Assembly (NCBI GenBank): GCA_019009955.1
Contig: CM032229.1
Location: 4,518,001 to 4,582,000 of the forward strand
Source of the DNA: Riptortus pedestris
Taxonomy: Eukaryota; Arthropoda; Insecta; Hemiptera; Alydidae
Direction of reading: 5' to 3'
Length of the DNA stretch: 64,000 bases
Under the pieces are notes generated by a model, which was not told where the DNA came from, did not search any database, and saw only the letters and a list, made by a program, of their open reading frames with translations. Numbering within the stretch: position 1 is the first letter of the stretch; every line of letters begins with the position of its first letter. Positions 23,523 through 35,290 of this stretch are shown in pieces. The position numbers and the translations under genes were made by a program.

Positions 23523-24668
23523 AGAGAAAAATTCCCCTAAAGGGTTATCAGCTATTGAGGTTGTACTCAGGACGCGATTTACGAATTATTGACGCTTACT
23601 TAATTTTATTTCGCTATATTGTATGTTATGTTTTAATAGTTTTGAAGAAAAAAAAATTCTTTATCTAAACATTTTAATTTAGGGAATTGAAAATAAATGC
23701 TACGAGAGACATTGCCTAGTTGCGGAGCTCATCATATAAATAAATAAAATTCAAGATTAAGTAAGTTAATAGCTGAAATCCAACAAGTGGTCGGGGGTGA
23801 TTGGATCAAAAATTGTATAGTACAAATCTTATTGCAAATGCGATGTTCTATAAATGTTGTTACAATACGTTCGTTTCCATATTTCAGTTTTCAGACATCT
23901 ATAAGCTCCTACTCCTACTGATGATGTCATATTATCAGTAAGTTGTTATATGATGAACCACTTCATTCCAAGGTTAAATACCAAATATGGTTTGTTGTAC
24001 GTTAAGTGGTGACGTCACCAATTGAGATTTTTGTTGAAATGAAAATATTTATTTGATCTATACCAAAATACAGGGGCTCAGGTTAGCCATATGAGTTAAA
24101 GCGTTGGCTTTAATCTCACACGGTAAACCTAGAGTGGCGAGTTCCATTACAGCCTGGGCAAATAGGAATTTATTTAGTGACGAACTCATTAAATAAAATC
24201 CTTAGTCCCACCCTGGCTAGAAAAGGGGTAGATAACCCGTCCCAATTAGTCATAGTTGCATAAAGTGGACGTTAATAAACAAATAACAAAATAGACATTT
24301 CAGTGAAAACTAAAGATCGTATTTGTTCTTGGCTGAAATCGAACATGGAATAGTGGGGGTTTAAAGGGGCAATTTCAAAAATTGGAAATGTTTCCGTTAT
24401 AATGAGTTGGATTGAAAAATTTGTTACATAACTAATCATGTTAAATTATTTATGCCCTACGATTGCTGTTCTATACATTTTCTCGTAACTAATGTAGATA
24501 TTAATGCTTTATTGTTTTCTGCCTTTTGTACTCCATCCCCCTCACCCCTTCTACTCATTGATTTTTTTTAAATATAAATAGAGAATATGTGGCGTGATGA
24601 GATAACGGGCGTTTTACACCAGCACATGGGATATCCGATTAGTTTACGCAGCCCCTGCGTGACGGCCT
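23523..24668 (-). mobile_element. HINE-like element, diverged long copy with SINE inside
   Basis: Reversed 3' end: ATTCCCCTAAAGGGTTATCA then GCTATTGAGGTTGTACTCAG. Reversed 5' end: GTTTACGCAGCCCCTGCGTG at 24643-24662. Internal landmarks such as TTGGATCAAAAATTGTATAG and the AAATACCAAATATxGTTT segment are present. A SINE (24071-24294) is inserted in the middle. Confidence 0.7.
24071..24294 (+). mobile_element. tRNA-derived SINE, full length
   Basis: Starts CAGGGGCTCAGGTTAGCCAT. A-box-like TTAGCCATATGAGTTAAAGC; the B-box is mutated to GAGTTCCATTAC. Body TAAAATCCTTAGTCCCACCC and GGCTAGAAAAGG; tail AATAAACAAATAACAAAATA. Flanking AAAATA words may be target duplication. Inserted within a minus-strand HINE-like element. 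Confidence 0.8.
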
Positions 24669-25051
24669 TCCCAGAAGGTCGTTCTTTGATATGGTTCCCT
24701 CTTCATTGTCTGTTTTTTTTTTTTTTAAATGGTGTACATATTTATTAAATGTAGCTTAAAGAGCTATTATTAATACGAAATGAAGAGCCTCGAGGGGTCC
24801 TTGTTTAGTTAATATTCGAGGGCGCGACATAGCTGCGTGAAATCGGGACATTAGTCGCTGGTGTCAGGTGCCGTCATGCTCCGACATCTGGAAAATAGAC
24901 CATTACTATTCCAATATCGGCATTTCTCAGGATCATCCTAACGATCGGTATTTACAACCAGGGGATGAGGTATCATCAAGCCGCTCCTTGATAGTTGACG
25001 AGCAAAGGATCAAAGAAAGGGCCAAGAATAAGTAGGGTTGAGTGAAAATAA
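24669..25051. other. Unassigned spacer between HINE-like copies
   Basis: A poly-T run at 24713-24725 is followed by moderately GC-rich, non-repetitive sequence (24780-25040). No open frame of note and no family recognised. Confidence 0.35.
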
Positions 25052-25525
25052 AAGTCCTGCTTAAAAAATAAAGGGCTGCGTAAACTAAGCAGATTTCCCA
25101 CGTGAAGTTTTACAATAGAGAAAATTCACTAGTGCCGAACAGTTACGAAAATGGTCGAACTAGCTTTTGGCGGGAACTCACGACTAGAATCGAAGTTAGC
25201 CGATCTCATCTCTCCCGTTATCCCCACACATGTATAATAAATAAAAAGAAGAATGCAAATATCTCGGTTAACATTCAAGATAGAGAATAAATGTGTATAA
25301 CAATATTTATAGTCAATTTAATTTGCAATAAGCTTGATTGTATACATATTTTCGATCCAACGTATAGTAACAGAAATATTTCGAATTCTCGAAAATCCTC
25401 CTCTCTAAGCCCTTCTCCCACTGGTCCGATTTTAGCCATTAACGAATTTAATCTTTATTTTTACATAAACCGCTTAAATATTGAGCTTGGTAACGCTAGA
25501 GCGTTAACAGACAAATACGTAAATA

Positions 25526-25561
<36 letters not shown>

Positions 25562-25668
25562 ATTTTGAACGGACCCCATTTTCGTCATATTCTGGGTAAG
25601 ATCGATGGACACTTGAAGAAAATATTTGATAATCGTGTCATGAGTTCCCCTCAAGGAAAATCTGCTTA
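25052..25668 (+). mobile_element. HINE-like element with AC microsatellite
   Basis: Degenerate 5' end AGTCCTGCTTAAAAAATAAA then GGGCTGCGTAAACTAAGCAG; subterminal AGCAGATTTCCC present. The core microsatellite is (AC)n at 25529-25556 rather than (TA)n. The 3' end is CCCCTCAAGGAAAATCTGCT, a damaged terminal palindrome. Confidence 0.8.
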
Positions 25669-26172
25669 AATCAATTTTGAATCAATCTTGAGTCTACGCA
25701 TTTGGTATAAAGTTTTGATTTTTTTTTTTGAAGTAATGGTTAAATGTAGAGATAATGTTTTAAAATCATTTTAGATTACGGTTTCAGTCTGAGCATTACT
25801 GCCAAAGCTCACCAAATTTTTTTGATTTGCAATATTTTTATTATTTTTTAAACTCAATTTTTCCTGTCAATATTTACTTAAAGTGTCATTAAGAATTTTC
25901 TTATTCCTTCTGGAAGAGATAAAAAAAATAATAATCTAATGGGTGGCATGAAACTGTTTTTATTTTTCATCAATTGGTTGATATAAGGTTTGATAGAAGA
26001 GAGTTGAAGTCTTATATCAGATTCGGAGTCCAATCTATTGCGGAATTTCGTTATCGTGGCTGCAAAGTTGAGTATCACAATTCTCTTTCGTACAAGTATG
26101 GTGTTGGGAACGGGAGAACATTCAGGGCCAATTTGGCTCGCATTGGATAGTCATCACGGATTCATTACCTAA
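25669..26172. other. Unassigned AT-rich spacer
   Basis: No recognised gene or repeat. It is the left flank of the large nested HINE-like element. Since that element's right flank is gypsy pol, a gypsy match would be expected here, but I could not establish one. Confidence 0.35.
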
Positions 26173-26740
26173 AGTCCGTCACGCAGGGGCTGCGTAAACT
26201 AAGCAGATTTCCCTCGTGAAGTTTAATAATAGATAAACCTACATACTGCTAACACAACACCACCATGAATTTTAACCGAATAAATACAAACGGTAATAAG
26301 AAATCTTTCCCCTCCAGGCTCTACAACGGAAAACAAACAACCCGTTCTGCCCACCCGATTCTCACCGGAAAGAAAAACAATTGCCGAAATATATCAGAAT
26401 ATAACATATTAATTTGGTTGAAAACTATTTAGTATAATAGTAGTTAAGTACTGTAATTTATAATGAATCAGAATATTTTTTATCTCAATCAAACAAATTT
26501 AAGTAGTCCAAAAACGTAAGACGGGGGGGAGGGGTCACTAGAACTTATTTCCATATATGTCATATAATAAAGGTCTCTTGAAAACAATATTTGGTATTTA
26601 AGGTTCGAATAATGTGGTGTATTACATAACCGAGTATTGTTAGTTTAGCATGAGAAGAAGTGGAGGTTTGCTGAAGGCTGAAAACTATAAAAGCCAAATA
26701 TCTCGGTTAATATTCAAGATTTTTCTATAAGATTGGTTCT

Positions 26741-26911
26741 CAGTTGTCTTTTGCGGCATAGCTCTTAAGAGCTGCCACAAGCACGCACAAAACATGACCA
26801 CCAGAAGAAGCCGGTTGGGGCCATCATGGGCCACCACACTATAGACACCGTTGGAGATATGCCGCAAAAGACAACTGAAATAAGTTCCCAGCGACGGAGT
26901 TTAAAACAACG
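26741..26911. mobile_element. 171-bp insertion with 20-bp inverted repeat and 12-bp duplication
   Basis: The 12-bp word AAGATTGGTTCT flanks it on both sides (26729-26740 and 26912-26923). The insert begins CAGTTGTCTTTTGCGGCATA, whose exact reverse complement is at 26858-26877, followed by 34 bp of asymmetric sequence. The inverted repeat thus reaches the left end but not the right end. It interrupts the HINE-like body. Family unknown. Confidence 0.7.
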
Positions 26912-27149
26912 AAGATTGGTTCTATAGAATTTTTCGATCCGACTTATAGTAACGGAGATATTTCTAATTTTCAAAATACCCCCCCCCTCTAAACCATCCT
27001 CCCACTGGTCCGATTTCAGCCATTGACGAACGTAATCTTCCTTTTTACATGAAACGATTAAATATGGAGTTTGGCATCGACGAAACAAAAATTGCGACCG
27101 TTAGAGCGGTAACAGACAAATATATATATCTATCTATATATATATAAAA

Positions 27150-28766
27150 CTAGCTTAGATACCCGGCTTCGCTCGGGAATTCATTTGAGGCTGAATGGTG
27201 ATGGTATATTTTTGGCAAGGCTTTACATTGCACAATATTTTGACATTTACCCGTTCCAGTGTTTAGGGTTAATACCCGTTGTTGGCATTTGTTAATAATA
27301 AAATTATTTTTTTTATGTAAAACTTCACTGTCCTGCATATTGTCATATTTCCCGTCTCCTGTGCATTATGCATAGATTTGAATTATTAAGGAGAAAATAT
27401 TGATATACAAATGAATAAATTATTACAGGTGAGGAACCAGGTAGTTCATATTGAAAAGAAGTGTTGAGCAAATTTCTCTAAATAACAAAATAAACAACTT
27501 TTGATATGTGCATATTTACCGAAAAACCAATAGGAAATCATTATTATTAATTTCATGCCTCCCTTATAACCACCACTCCTACCCGTCCCTAGAAATGTTA
27601 GAATGGCTTATTATAAGGAAGGCGTTAGTGCTAATACACATAATGTGTGTTTTATTTAGTTCGGTTGAGTCTTTTGTGCCAAATAAAATTGTTGTCTCCC
27701 GCTATAATTTTTAGCGTATAACGTCTTAATATTTCGGTATACGATGATAGTGTATATAAAAAAAAAAGTTTCTCTAAATAACAAAATAAACAACTTTTGT
27801 TATGTGCATATTTGCCGAAAATGCAATAGGAAGCGAAATATCACTATTATAAATTTCAGGCGTTCCTTATAACCCCCACTCCTGCCCGTCCCTAGAAATG
27901 TTAGTATAGCTTATTATAATGAAGGCGTTAGTACTAATTCACATAACCAGTTTGGTTTAATTCGGTTGAGTTTTTAGTGCCAAATAAAATTGTGGACTCC
28001 CACTTTAGTTTATAGCGTATAACTCATTTATGCTTCCGTATACGGCAAAAGTGCATATTACAAAAGTTACTCTAAATAACAAAATAAACAACTTTTGTTA
28101 TGTGCATATTTGCTGAAAAAGCAATGGGAAACGAAATATCGCTATTTTTAATTTCTGGTCTCCCTTATAACCCCCACTCCTGCCCGTCCCTAGAAATGTT
28201 AGTATGGCTTATTATAAGTAAATCGTTAGTATTAATGCACACAGCGAGTTTGTTTTAGTTCGGTTGAGTCTTTTATGCCAAATAAAATTGTGGACTCCCG
28301 CTATAGTGTTTAGCGTATAACTCATTTATACTTCCGTATACGGCAAAAGTGCATATAACAAAAGTTACTCTAAATTACAAAATAAACAACTTTTGTTATG
28401 AGCATATTTGCTGAAAAAGCAATAGAAAATGAAATATCGCTATTTTTAATTTCAGGCCTCCCTTATAACCCCCACTCCTGTTCGTCTTAGAGAACATTAA
28501 TATAGCCTAAAGTCTAAGTTGGGCTAGTAGTAATATACATACCAAGTTTCATAAAATTCGGTTCAGCCGTTTATGCGTGAAAAGGTAACAAACAAACAAA
28601 CAAACAAATAAACAAACAAACAAATAAACAAACAAACAAACAAACAGACACCAAAGAAACAAAATGCAGTTATGGTGTCTATGACATGTGAAACGAAAAG
28701 TTATCGTGAAATTTCGTGAAAAAAATCAATGTACAGACAGAGGTTACAATTTTATATATATATAGA
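27150..28766 (-). mobile_element. Non-autonomous Helitron, copy A
   Basis: Its 3' end lies at 27150: read on the minus strand, a CCCGAGCGAAGCCGGG hairpin is followed by TATCTAAGCTAG, the Helitron hairpin plus CTAG terminus. The 5' end is near 28766 (TCTATATATA...TTGTAACCTCTGTCTG). Four tandem units of about 297 bp carry the repeated landmark AGGAGTGGGGGTTATAAGGG. Near the 5' end are a (TTTG)n run and TTCACGCATAAACGGCTGAA. No Rep or helicase reading frame. Confidence 0.8.
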
Positions 28767-30343
28767 TTGTAACCTCTGTCTGTACATTGATTTTTTTCAC
28801 GAAATTTCACGATAACTTTTCGTTTCACATGTCATAGACACCATAACTGCATTTTGTTTCTTTGGTGTCTGTTTGTTTGTTTGTTTATTTGTTTGTTTGT
28901 TTGTTTGTTTGTTACCTTTTCACGCATAAACGGCTGAACCGAATTTTATGAAACTTGGTATGTATATTACTACTAACCCAACTTAGACTTTAGGCTATAT
29001 TAATATCCTCTGAGACGAACAGGAGTGGGGGTTATAAGGGAAGCCTGAAATTAAAAATAGCGATATTTCGATTCCTATTGGTTTTTCGGCAAATATGCAC
29101 ATAACAAAAGTTGTTTATTTTGTTATTTAGAGTAACTTTTGTTATATACACTTTCGTCGTATACCGAGTTATAAACGAGATATACGCTAAAACCTATAGA
29201 GGAAGTGAACTATTTTATATGGCACAAAAGAATCAACCAAACTAAATAAAACTCGGTATGTGTATTAGCACTAACGCTTTCATTATAACAAGCCATGCCA
29301 ACATTTCTAGGGACGGACAGGAGTGGGGGTTATAAGGGAAGCCAGAAATTAAAATAGCGATATTTCGTTTCTTATTGGTTTTTCGGCATATATGAACATA
29401 ACAAAAGTTGTTTACTGTGTTATTTAGAGTAACTTTTGTTATATTCACTTTTGCCGTATACGGAAGTATAAATGAGTTATACTCTAAAAACTATAGAGGG
29501 AGTCCACAATTTTATTTGGCACAAAAGACTCAACCGAACTAAACCAAACTCGGTATTTGAATTAGTACTAACGCCTTCCTTATAATAAGCCATACTAACA
29601 TTTCTAGGGACGGGCAGGAGTGGGGGTTATATGGAAGGCCTGAAATTAAAAATAGTGATATTTCGTTTCCTATTGCTTTTTCAACAAATATGCGCATAAC
29701 AAAAGTTATTTGTTTTGTTATTTAGAGTAACTTTTGTTACATGCACTTTTGCCGTATACGGAAGTATAAATGAGTTATACGCTAAAACCTATAGCGGGAG
29801 TCCACAATTTTATTTGGCACAAAAGACTCAACCGAACTAAACCAAACTCGGTATTTGAATTAGCACTAACGCCTTCCTTATAATAAGCCATACTATTTCT
29901 AGGGACGGGCAGGAGTGGGGGTTATAAGGGAGGCCTGAAATTAAAATAGTGATTTCCTATTGGGGTTTCGGCAAATATGCAAATAACAAAAGTTGTTTAA
30001 TTTGTTATTTAGAGAAATTTTCTAAACACTTCTTTTCAATATGAACTACTAGGTACCTCAAATGAAAAAAATTATTCAAATGTATGTCAATATTTTCTCA
30101 TTAATAATTCAAATCTATGCATAATGCACAGGAAACGGGAAATATGACAATATGCAGAACAGTGAAGTCTTGCATAAAAAAATAATTTTATTATTAACAA
30201 ATCCACATAAACGACGGGTGTTAACCCTAAACACTGGGACGGGTAAATGTCATAATATTGTGCAAAGTAAAGCCTTGCCAAAAATATACCACCAACATTC
30301 AGCCCCAAATGAATTCCCGAGCGAAGCCGGGTATCTCAGCTAG
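28767..30343 (+). mobile_element. Non-autonomous Helitron, copy B
   Basis: Opposite in orientation to copy A and joined 5' to 5', so the junction (about 28640-28890) is itself a long inverted repeat. The landmark AGGAGTGGGGGTTATAAGGG recurs at about 29021, 29319, 29616 and 29911, giving units of 295-298 bp. It ends with CCCGAGCGAAGCCGGGTATC then TCAGCTAG. Confidence 0.82.
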
Positions 30344-30347
30344 TATA

Positions 30348-31642
30348 TCTATATATATATAAAATTGTAACCTCTGTCTGTACATTGATTTTTTTCGCGA
30401 AATTTCACGATAACTTTTCGTTTCACATGTCATAGACACCATAACTGCATTTTGTTTCTTTGGTGTCTGTTTGTTTGTTTGTTTATTTGTTTGTTTGTTT
30501 GTTTATTTGTTTGTTTGTTTGTTACCTTTTCACGCACAAACGGCTGAACCGAATTTTATGAAACTTGGTATGTATATTACTACTAGCCCAACTTAGACTT
30601 TAGGCTATACTAATATTCTCTGAGACGAACAGGAGTGGGGGTTATAAGGGAGGCCTGAAATTAAAAATAGCGATATTTCGTTTCCTATTGGTTTTTTGGC
30701 AAATATGAACATTAAAAAAGTTGTTTGTTTTGTTATTTAGAGTAACTTTTGTTATATGCACTTTTTTCGTATACCGAATTATAAACGAGATATACGCTAA
30801 AACCTATAGCGGAAGTGAACAAATTTATTTGGGACAAAAGACCCAACCGAAATAAATAAAACTCGGTATATGTATTAGTACTAACGCTTTCATTATAACA
30901 AGTCATACCAACATTTCTAGGGACGGGCAGGAGTGGGGGTTATAAGGGAGGGCTGAAATTAAAAATAGCGATATTTCGTTTCCTAATGCATTTTCGGCAA
31001 TTATGCACATAACAAAAGTTGTTTATTTTGTTATTTGGAGTAACTTTTGTTATATACACTTTTGTCGTATACCGAAGTATAAAGGCGTTATACGCTAAAA
31101 ATTATAGCGGGAGTCAATTTTATTTGGCACCAGAGTCTCAGCTGAACTAAATAAAACTCAGTATGTGTATTAGCACTAAAGCCTTCCTTATAATAAGCCA
31201 TACTAACATTTCTAGGGACGGGCAGGAGTGGGGGTTATAAGGGAGGCCCGAAATTAAAAATAGTGATATTTTGTTTCCTATGGGGGTGTTATTTTGTTAT
31301 TTAGTGAAATTTGCTCAACAATTCTTTTCAATATGAAGTACCAGGTACCTCACCTGGAAAAATTAATTCAAATTATAATATATAATTATAATATTTTGCC
31401 CTTAATAATTTAAATCTATGCATAATGCACAGGAAACGGGAAATATGACAATATGAGGACAGTGAAGTCTTACATAAAAAATTAATTTTATTATTAACAA
31501 ATCCACAGAAACGACGGGTAATAACCATAAACATTGGGAAGGGTAAATGGCAAAATATTGTGCAAACTAAGCCTTGCCAAAAAAATACCATCACCATTCA
31601 GCCTCAAATCAATTCCCAGGCGAAGCCGGGTATCTGAGCTAG
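30348..31642 (+). mobile_element. Non-autonomous Helitron, copy C
   Basis: Begins TCTATATATATATAAAATTG just 4 bp (TATA) after copy B's CTAG, so B and C are head-to-tail. It has three internal units (landmark at about 30629, 30927 and 31225) and ends GCGAAGCCGGGTATCTGAGC TAG at 31642. Confidence 0.82.
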
Positions 31643-31649
<7 letters not shown>

Positions 31650-31675
<26 letters not shown>

Positions 31676-33440
31676 GTAACCTCTGTCTGTACATTGATTT
31701 TTTTCGCGAAATTTCACGATAACTTTTCGTTTCACATGTCATAGACACCATAACTGCATTTTGTTTCTTTGGTGTCTGTTTGTTTGTTTATTTGTTTGTT
31801 TGTTTGTTACCTTTTCACGCACAAACGGCTGAACCGAGTTTTATGAAACTTGGTATGTATATTACTACTAGCCCAACTTAGACTTTAGGCTATAGTAATA
31901 TTCTCTGAGACGAACAGGAGTGGGGGTTATAAGGGAGGCCTTAAATTAAAAATAGCAATATTTCGTTTCCTATTGGTTTTTCGGCAAATATGCACATAAC
32001 TGAAGTTATTTATTTTATAATTTAGAGTAACTTTTGTTATGTACACTTTTGTCGTATACCGAAGTTTAAATGCGTTACACGCTAAAAATTATAGCGGGAG
32101 TCAACAATTTTATTTGGCACAAAACACTCAACCGAACTAAGTAAAACTCGGTATATCTATTAGCACTAACGCTTTCATTATAACGAGCCATACCAACATT
32201 TCTAGGGACGGGCAGGAGTGGGGGTTATAAGGGAAGCCAGAAATTAAAAATAGCGATATTTCGTTTCCTATTGGTTTTTCGGTAAATATGAACATAACAA
32301 AAGTTGTTTACTTTGTTATTTAGAGTAACATTTGTTATATACACTTTTTTCGTATACCGAATAATAAACGTGATATACGCTAAAATCTATAGCGGAAGTG
32401 AACCATTTTATTTGGGACAATAGACCCAACCGAAATAAATAAAACTCGGTATGTGTATTAGTACTAACGCTTTCATTATAACAAACCATATCAACATTTC
32501 TAGGCACGGACAGGAGTGGGGGTTATAAGGAATGCCTGAAATTAATAATAGCGGTATTTCGTTTCCTATTTGTTTCTCGGCAATTATGAACATGACGATA
32601 AACAAGAACATTTCAATTGTATGAAGCATTTTAAAAACAAGTAGCTGTTTCATGAGGAGCAAAGTATATTACTCCCCCCCCCCTTCCTCTGTCTTTCACT
32701 GGAACATTAATTAATCGGAAGTAAGTAATTTCATCCTTTAATGTGTTTAAAACATCAATTAATTCACAAAAAACGAAAGTATTTAAACATACATAATTAG
32801 AATTGAAAATAGAATCTGAATATAAGGTAATGTTAGTGGAATTGAGAGTTAGCCGTTAGTCATGTTCTGTTGGTTAACCTGGAGCGTCAGGGACGGGTGG
32901 GGAGACCTTCCTGTAATCTAGAACCTTTCTCACTCCCTCTTTCTTTCCTCAGTTGTTTTACACACTTTTTTCGTATACCGAATTATAAACGAGATATACG
33001 CTAAAACCTATAGCGGAAGTGAACAATTTTATTTGGGACAAAAGACCCAGCCGAAATAAATAAAACTCGGTATGTGTATTAGCACTAACGCTTTCATTAT
33101 AACAAGCCATACTAACATTTCTAGGGACGGGCAGGAGTGGGGGTTATAAGGGAGGCCTGAAATTAATAATGGTGATATTTCGTTTCACCACAATATTTTG
33201 TGCTTAATAACTGAGATCTATGCATAATGCACAGGAGACGGGAAATATGACAATTTGGAGGACAGTGAAGACTTACATAAAAAATTAATTTTATTATTAA
33301 CAAATGCCAACAACGGGTGTTAATCCTAAATAGTGGGACGGGTAAAGGTGAAAATATTGTGCAACTAAAGCCTTGCCAAAAAAATACCATCACCATTCAG
33401 CCTCAAATGAATTCCCGAGCGAAGCCGGGTATCTGAGCTA

Positions 33441-33441
<1 letters not shown>
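31650..33441 (+). mobile_element. Non-autonomous Helitron, copy D with foreign segment
   Basis: Head-to-tail after copy C. Four internal unit starts (about 31915, 32214, 32511, 33133). Between the third and fourth, about 32595-32955 has no match to other copies. It ends CGAGCGAAGCCGGGTATCTG and AGCTAG at 33441, facing copy E across a TA tract. Confidence 0.8.
32595..32955. other. Non-Helitron segment inside copy D
   Basis: Helitron similarity stops after CGGCAATTATGAACATGAC and resumes at TTACACACTTTTTTCGTATA. The intervening ~360 bp include a C-run (32675-32684), an AT-rich middle and a pyrimidine-rich end (CTCCCTCTTTCTTTCCTCAG at 32934-32953) that looks like a 3' splice site. It may be captured host DNA or a separate insertion; no flanking duplication was found. 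Confidence 0.5.

Positions 33442-33507
<66 letters not shown>
33442..33507. repeat. (TA)n microsatellite between converging Helitrons
   Basis: A pure TA tract of about 66 bp, with the 3' CTAG ends of copies D (+) and E (-) immediately on either side. Confidence 0.9.
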
Positions 33508-33508
<1 letters not shown>

Positions 33509-34752
33509 TAGCTCAGATACCCGGCTTCGCCCGGGATTGATTTGAGGCTGAATGGTGATGGTACTTTTTTTGGCAAGGCTTTACTTTGCACAATATTTTG
33601 ACATTTACCCGTCCCAATGTTCAGGGGTAATACCCGTCGTTTCTGTGGATTTGTAAATAATAAAATTAATTTTTAATGTAAAACTTCACTGTCCTCCATA
33701 TTGTCATATTTCCCGTTTCCTGTGCATTATGCATAGATTAGAATTATTAATGAGAAAATATTGACATTTATTTGAGCTACCTGGTAGTTCATATTGAAAA
33801 GAAGTGTTGAGCAAATTTCTCTAAATAATAAAATAAACAACTTTTGTTATGTGCATAACTGCCGAAAATGCAATAGGAAATCACTATTTTTAATTTCAGG
33901 CCTCCCTTATAACCCCCACTCCTGCCCGTCCCTAGAAATAGTATGGCTTATTATAAGGAAGGCGTTAGTGCTAATTCACATACCGAGTTTGGTTTAGTTC
34001 GGTTGAGTCTTTTGTGCCAAATAAAATTGTGGACTCCCTCTATAGGTTTTCGCGTATAACTCATTTGTACTTCCGTATACGGAAAAAGTGCATATAAAAA
34101 AATTTACTATAAATAACAAAATAAACTACTTTTTTTATTTGCATATTTGCTGAAAAAGCAATAGGAAACGAAATATCACTATTTTTAATTTCAGGCCTCC
34201 CTTATAACCCCCACTCCTGCCCGTCCCTAGAAATGTTAGAATAGCTTACTATAAGGAAGACGTTAGTTCTAATTCACATACCGAGTTTGGTTTAGTTCGG
34301 TTGAGTCTTTTGAGCCAAATAAAATTGTTGACTTCCGCTATCATTTTTAGCGTATAACGCCTTTATACTTAGGTATATGACAAAAGTGTATATAACAAAA
34401 GTTACTCTAAATAACAAATTAAACAACTTTTGTTATGTGCATAACTGCCGAAAATGCAATAGGAAACGAAATATCACTATTTTTAATTTCAGGCCTCCCT
34501 TATAACCCCCACTTCTGTTCATCTCAGAGAATATTAACATAGCCTAAAGTCTAAGTTGGGTTAGTAGTAATATACATACCAAGTTTCATAAAATTCGGTT
34601 CAGCCGTTTATGCGTGAAAAGGTAACAAACAAACAAACAAACAAACAAACATACACGAAAGAAACAAAATGCAGATATGGTGTCTATGACATGTGAAACG
34701 AAAAGTTATCATGAAATTTCGCGAAAAAAATCAATGTACAGACAGAGGTTAC

Positions 34753-34757
<5 letters not shown>
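33508..34757 (-). mobile_element. Non-autonomous Helitron, copy E
   Basis: Minus-strand copy with its 3' CTAG at 33508-33511 next to the CCCGGGCGAAGCCGGG hairpin. Three internal units (about 33918, 34211, 34509). The 5' end is ACCTCTGTCTGTACATTGAT (reverse) near 34750, running into the host HINE-like (TA)n tract. Confidence 0.82.
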
Positions 34758-34807
<50 letters not shown>

Positions 34808-34930
34808 TATATACAGTTTTGAACGGACCTCATTTTAGTCATTTCCTAGGTAGGATCGGTGGACATTTGAAGAAAATTGCGTCTTGAGTACGACTTCAAT
34901 AGCTGATTTCCCTCGAGGGAAATCTGCTAA

Positions 34931-35290
34931 AACCAATAGTAAGTATGACATCACCAAAAAAACATTAAACAATTAGAATCTTCCATAGGTATGGTTAACT
35001 TTAACAACAAATTTATACCGAATTTTGCTCACATTTGCTCTCCTCTAAATGCTTTAGAATGAAAGAGCTTCGACGGGAATGGAATCAAGATGGCGAAAAT
35101 GCGGTAAAATAAATAAAAAACTGTCTTTATCTGGTCTGGTGTTAGTGCCATATTCTGATGAGATGCCAATTGTTGTTGCAACTGATGCATCTTTAAAAGG
35201 TTTGAGGTGTGCAATATTTCATAGATATCCTGATGGTCAGGATCGGTCTATTGCTTATGCATCAAAACCACTTACATCCACAGAAAAAAT
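34931..35290 (+). pseudogene. Ty3/gypsy copy 2, RT end and RNase H start
   Basis: Starts right after the HINE-like CTGCTAA. With one frameshift it reads SPKNIKQLESSIGMVNFNNK then FIPNFAHICSPLNAL, the gypsy RT/connection region. It continues with the RNase H opening VVATDASLKGLRCAIF and IAYASKPLTSTEK. It is cut at 35291 by the next HINE-like element; joining the two sides restores an in-frame STEK-R-YSQKEREA motif. Confidence 0.85.

Larger units (their letters stand above)
26173..34930 (+). mobile_element. HINE-like element split by a Helitron array
   Basis: The 5' part (26173-27149) starts AGTCCGTCACGCAGGGGCTG and runs through the long-variant body (AATACAAACGGTAATAAGAAA, the GGTCTCTTGAAAACAATATT segment, the C-rich tract) to GCGGTAACAGACAAATATAT at the start of the TA microsatellite. 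The 3' part resumes at 34758 with (TA)n, CAGTTTTGAACGGACCTCAT, GATTTCCCTCGAGGGAAATC and TGCTAA at 34930. The 7.6 kb between is five Helitron copies. Together the two parts make one element of about 1.15 kb, including a 171-bp foreign insert at 26741. Confidence 0.85.

Noticed and set aside
26120..26172. Gypsy RT sequence on the left flank of the large nested element
   Set aside because: An ILE-like LDSHHGFIT reading could be forced to resemble a gypsy RT segment, but only about nine residues fit, so it is not reported as a feature.
30152..30343. 63-aa frames ending EAGYLS, seen in several places
   Set aside because: Each is the translated 3' terminus of a Helitron copy; they recur only because the element does.
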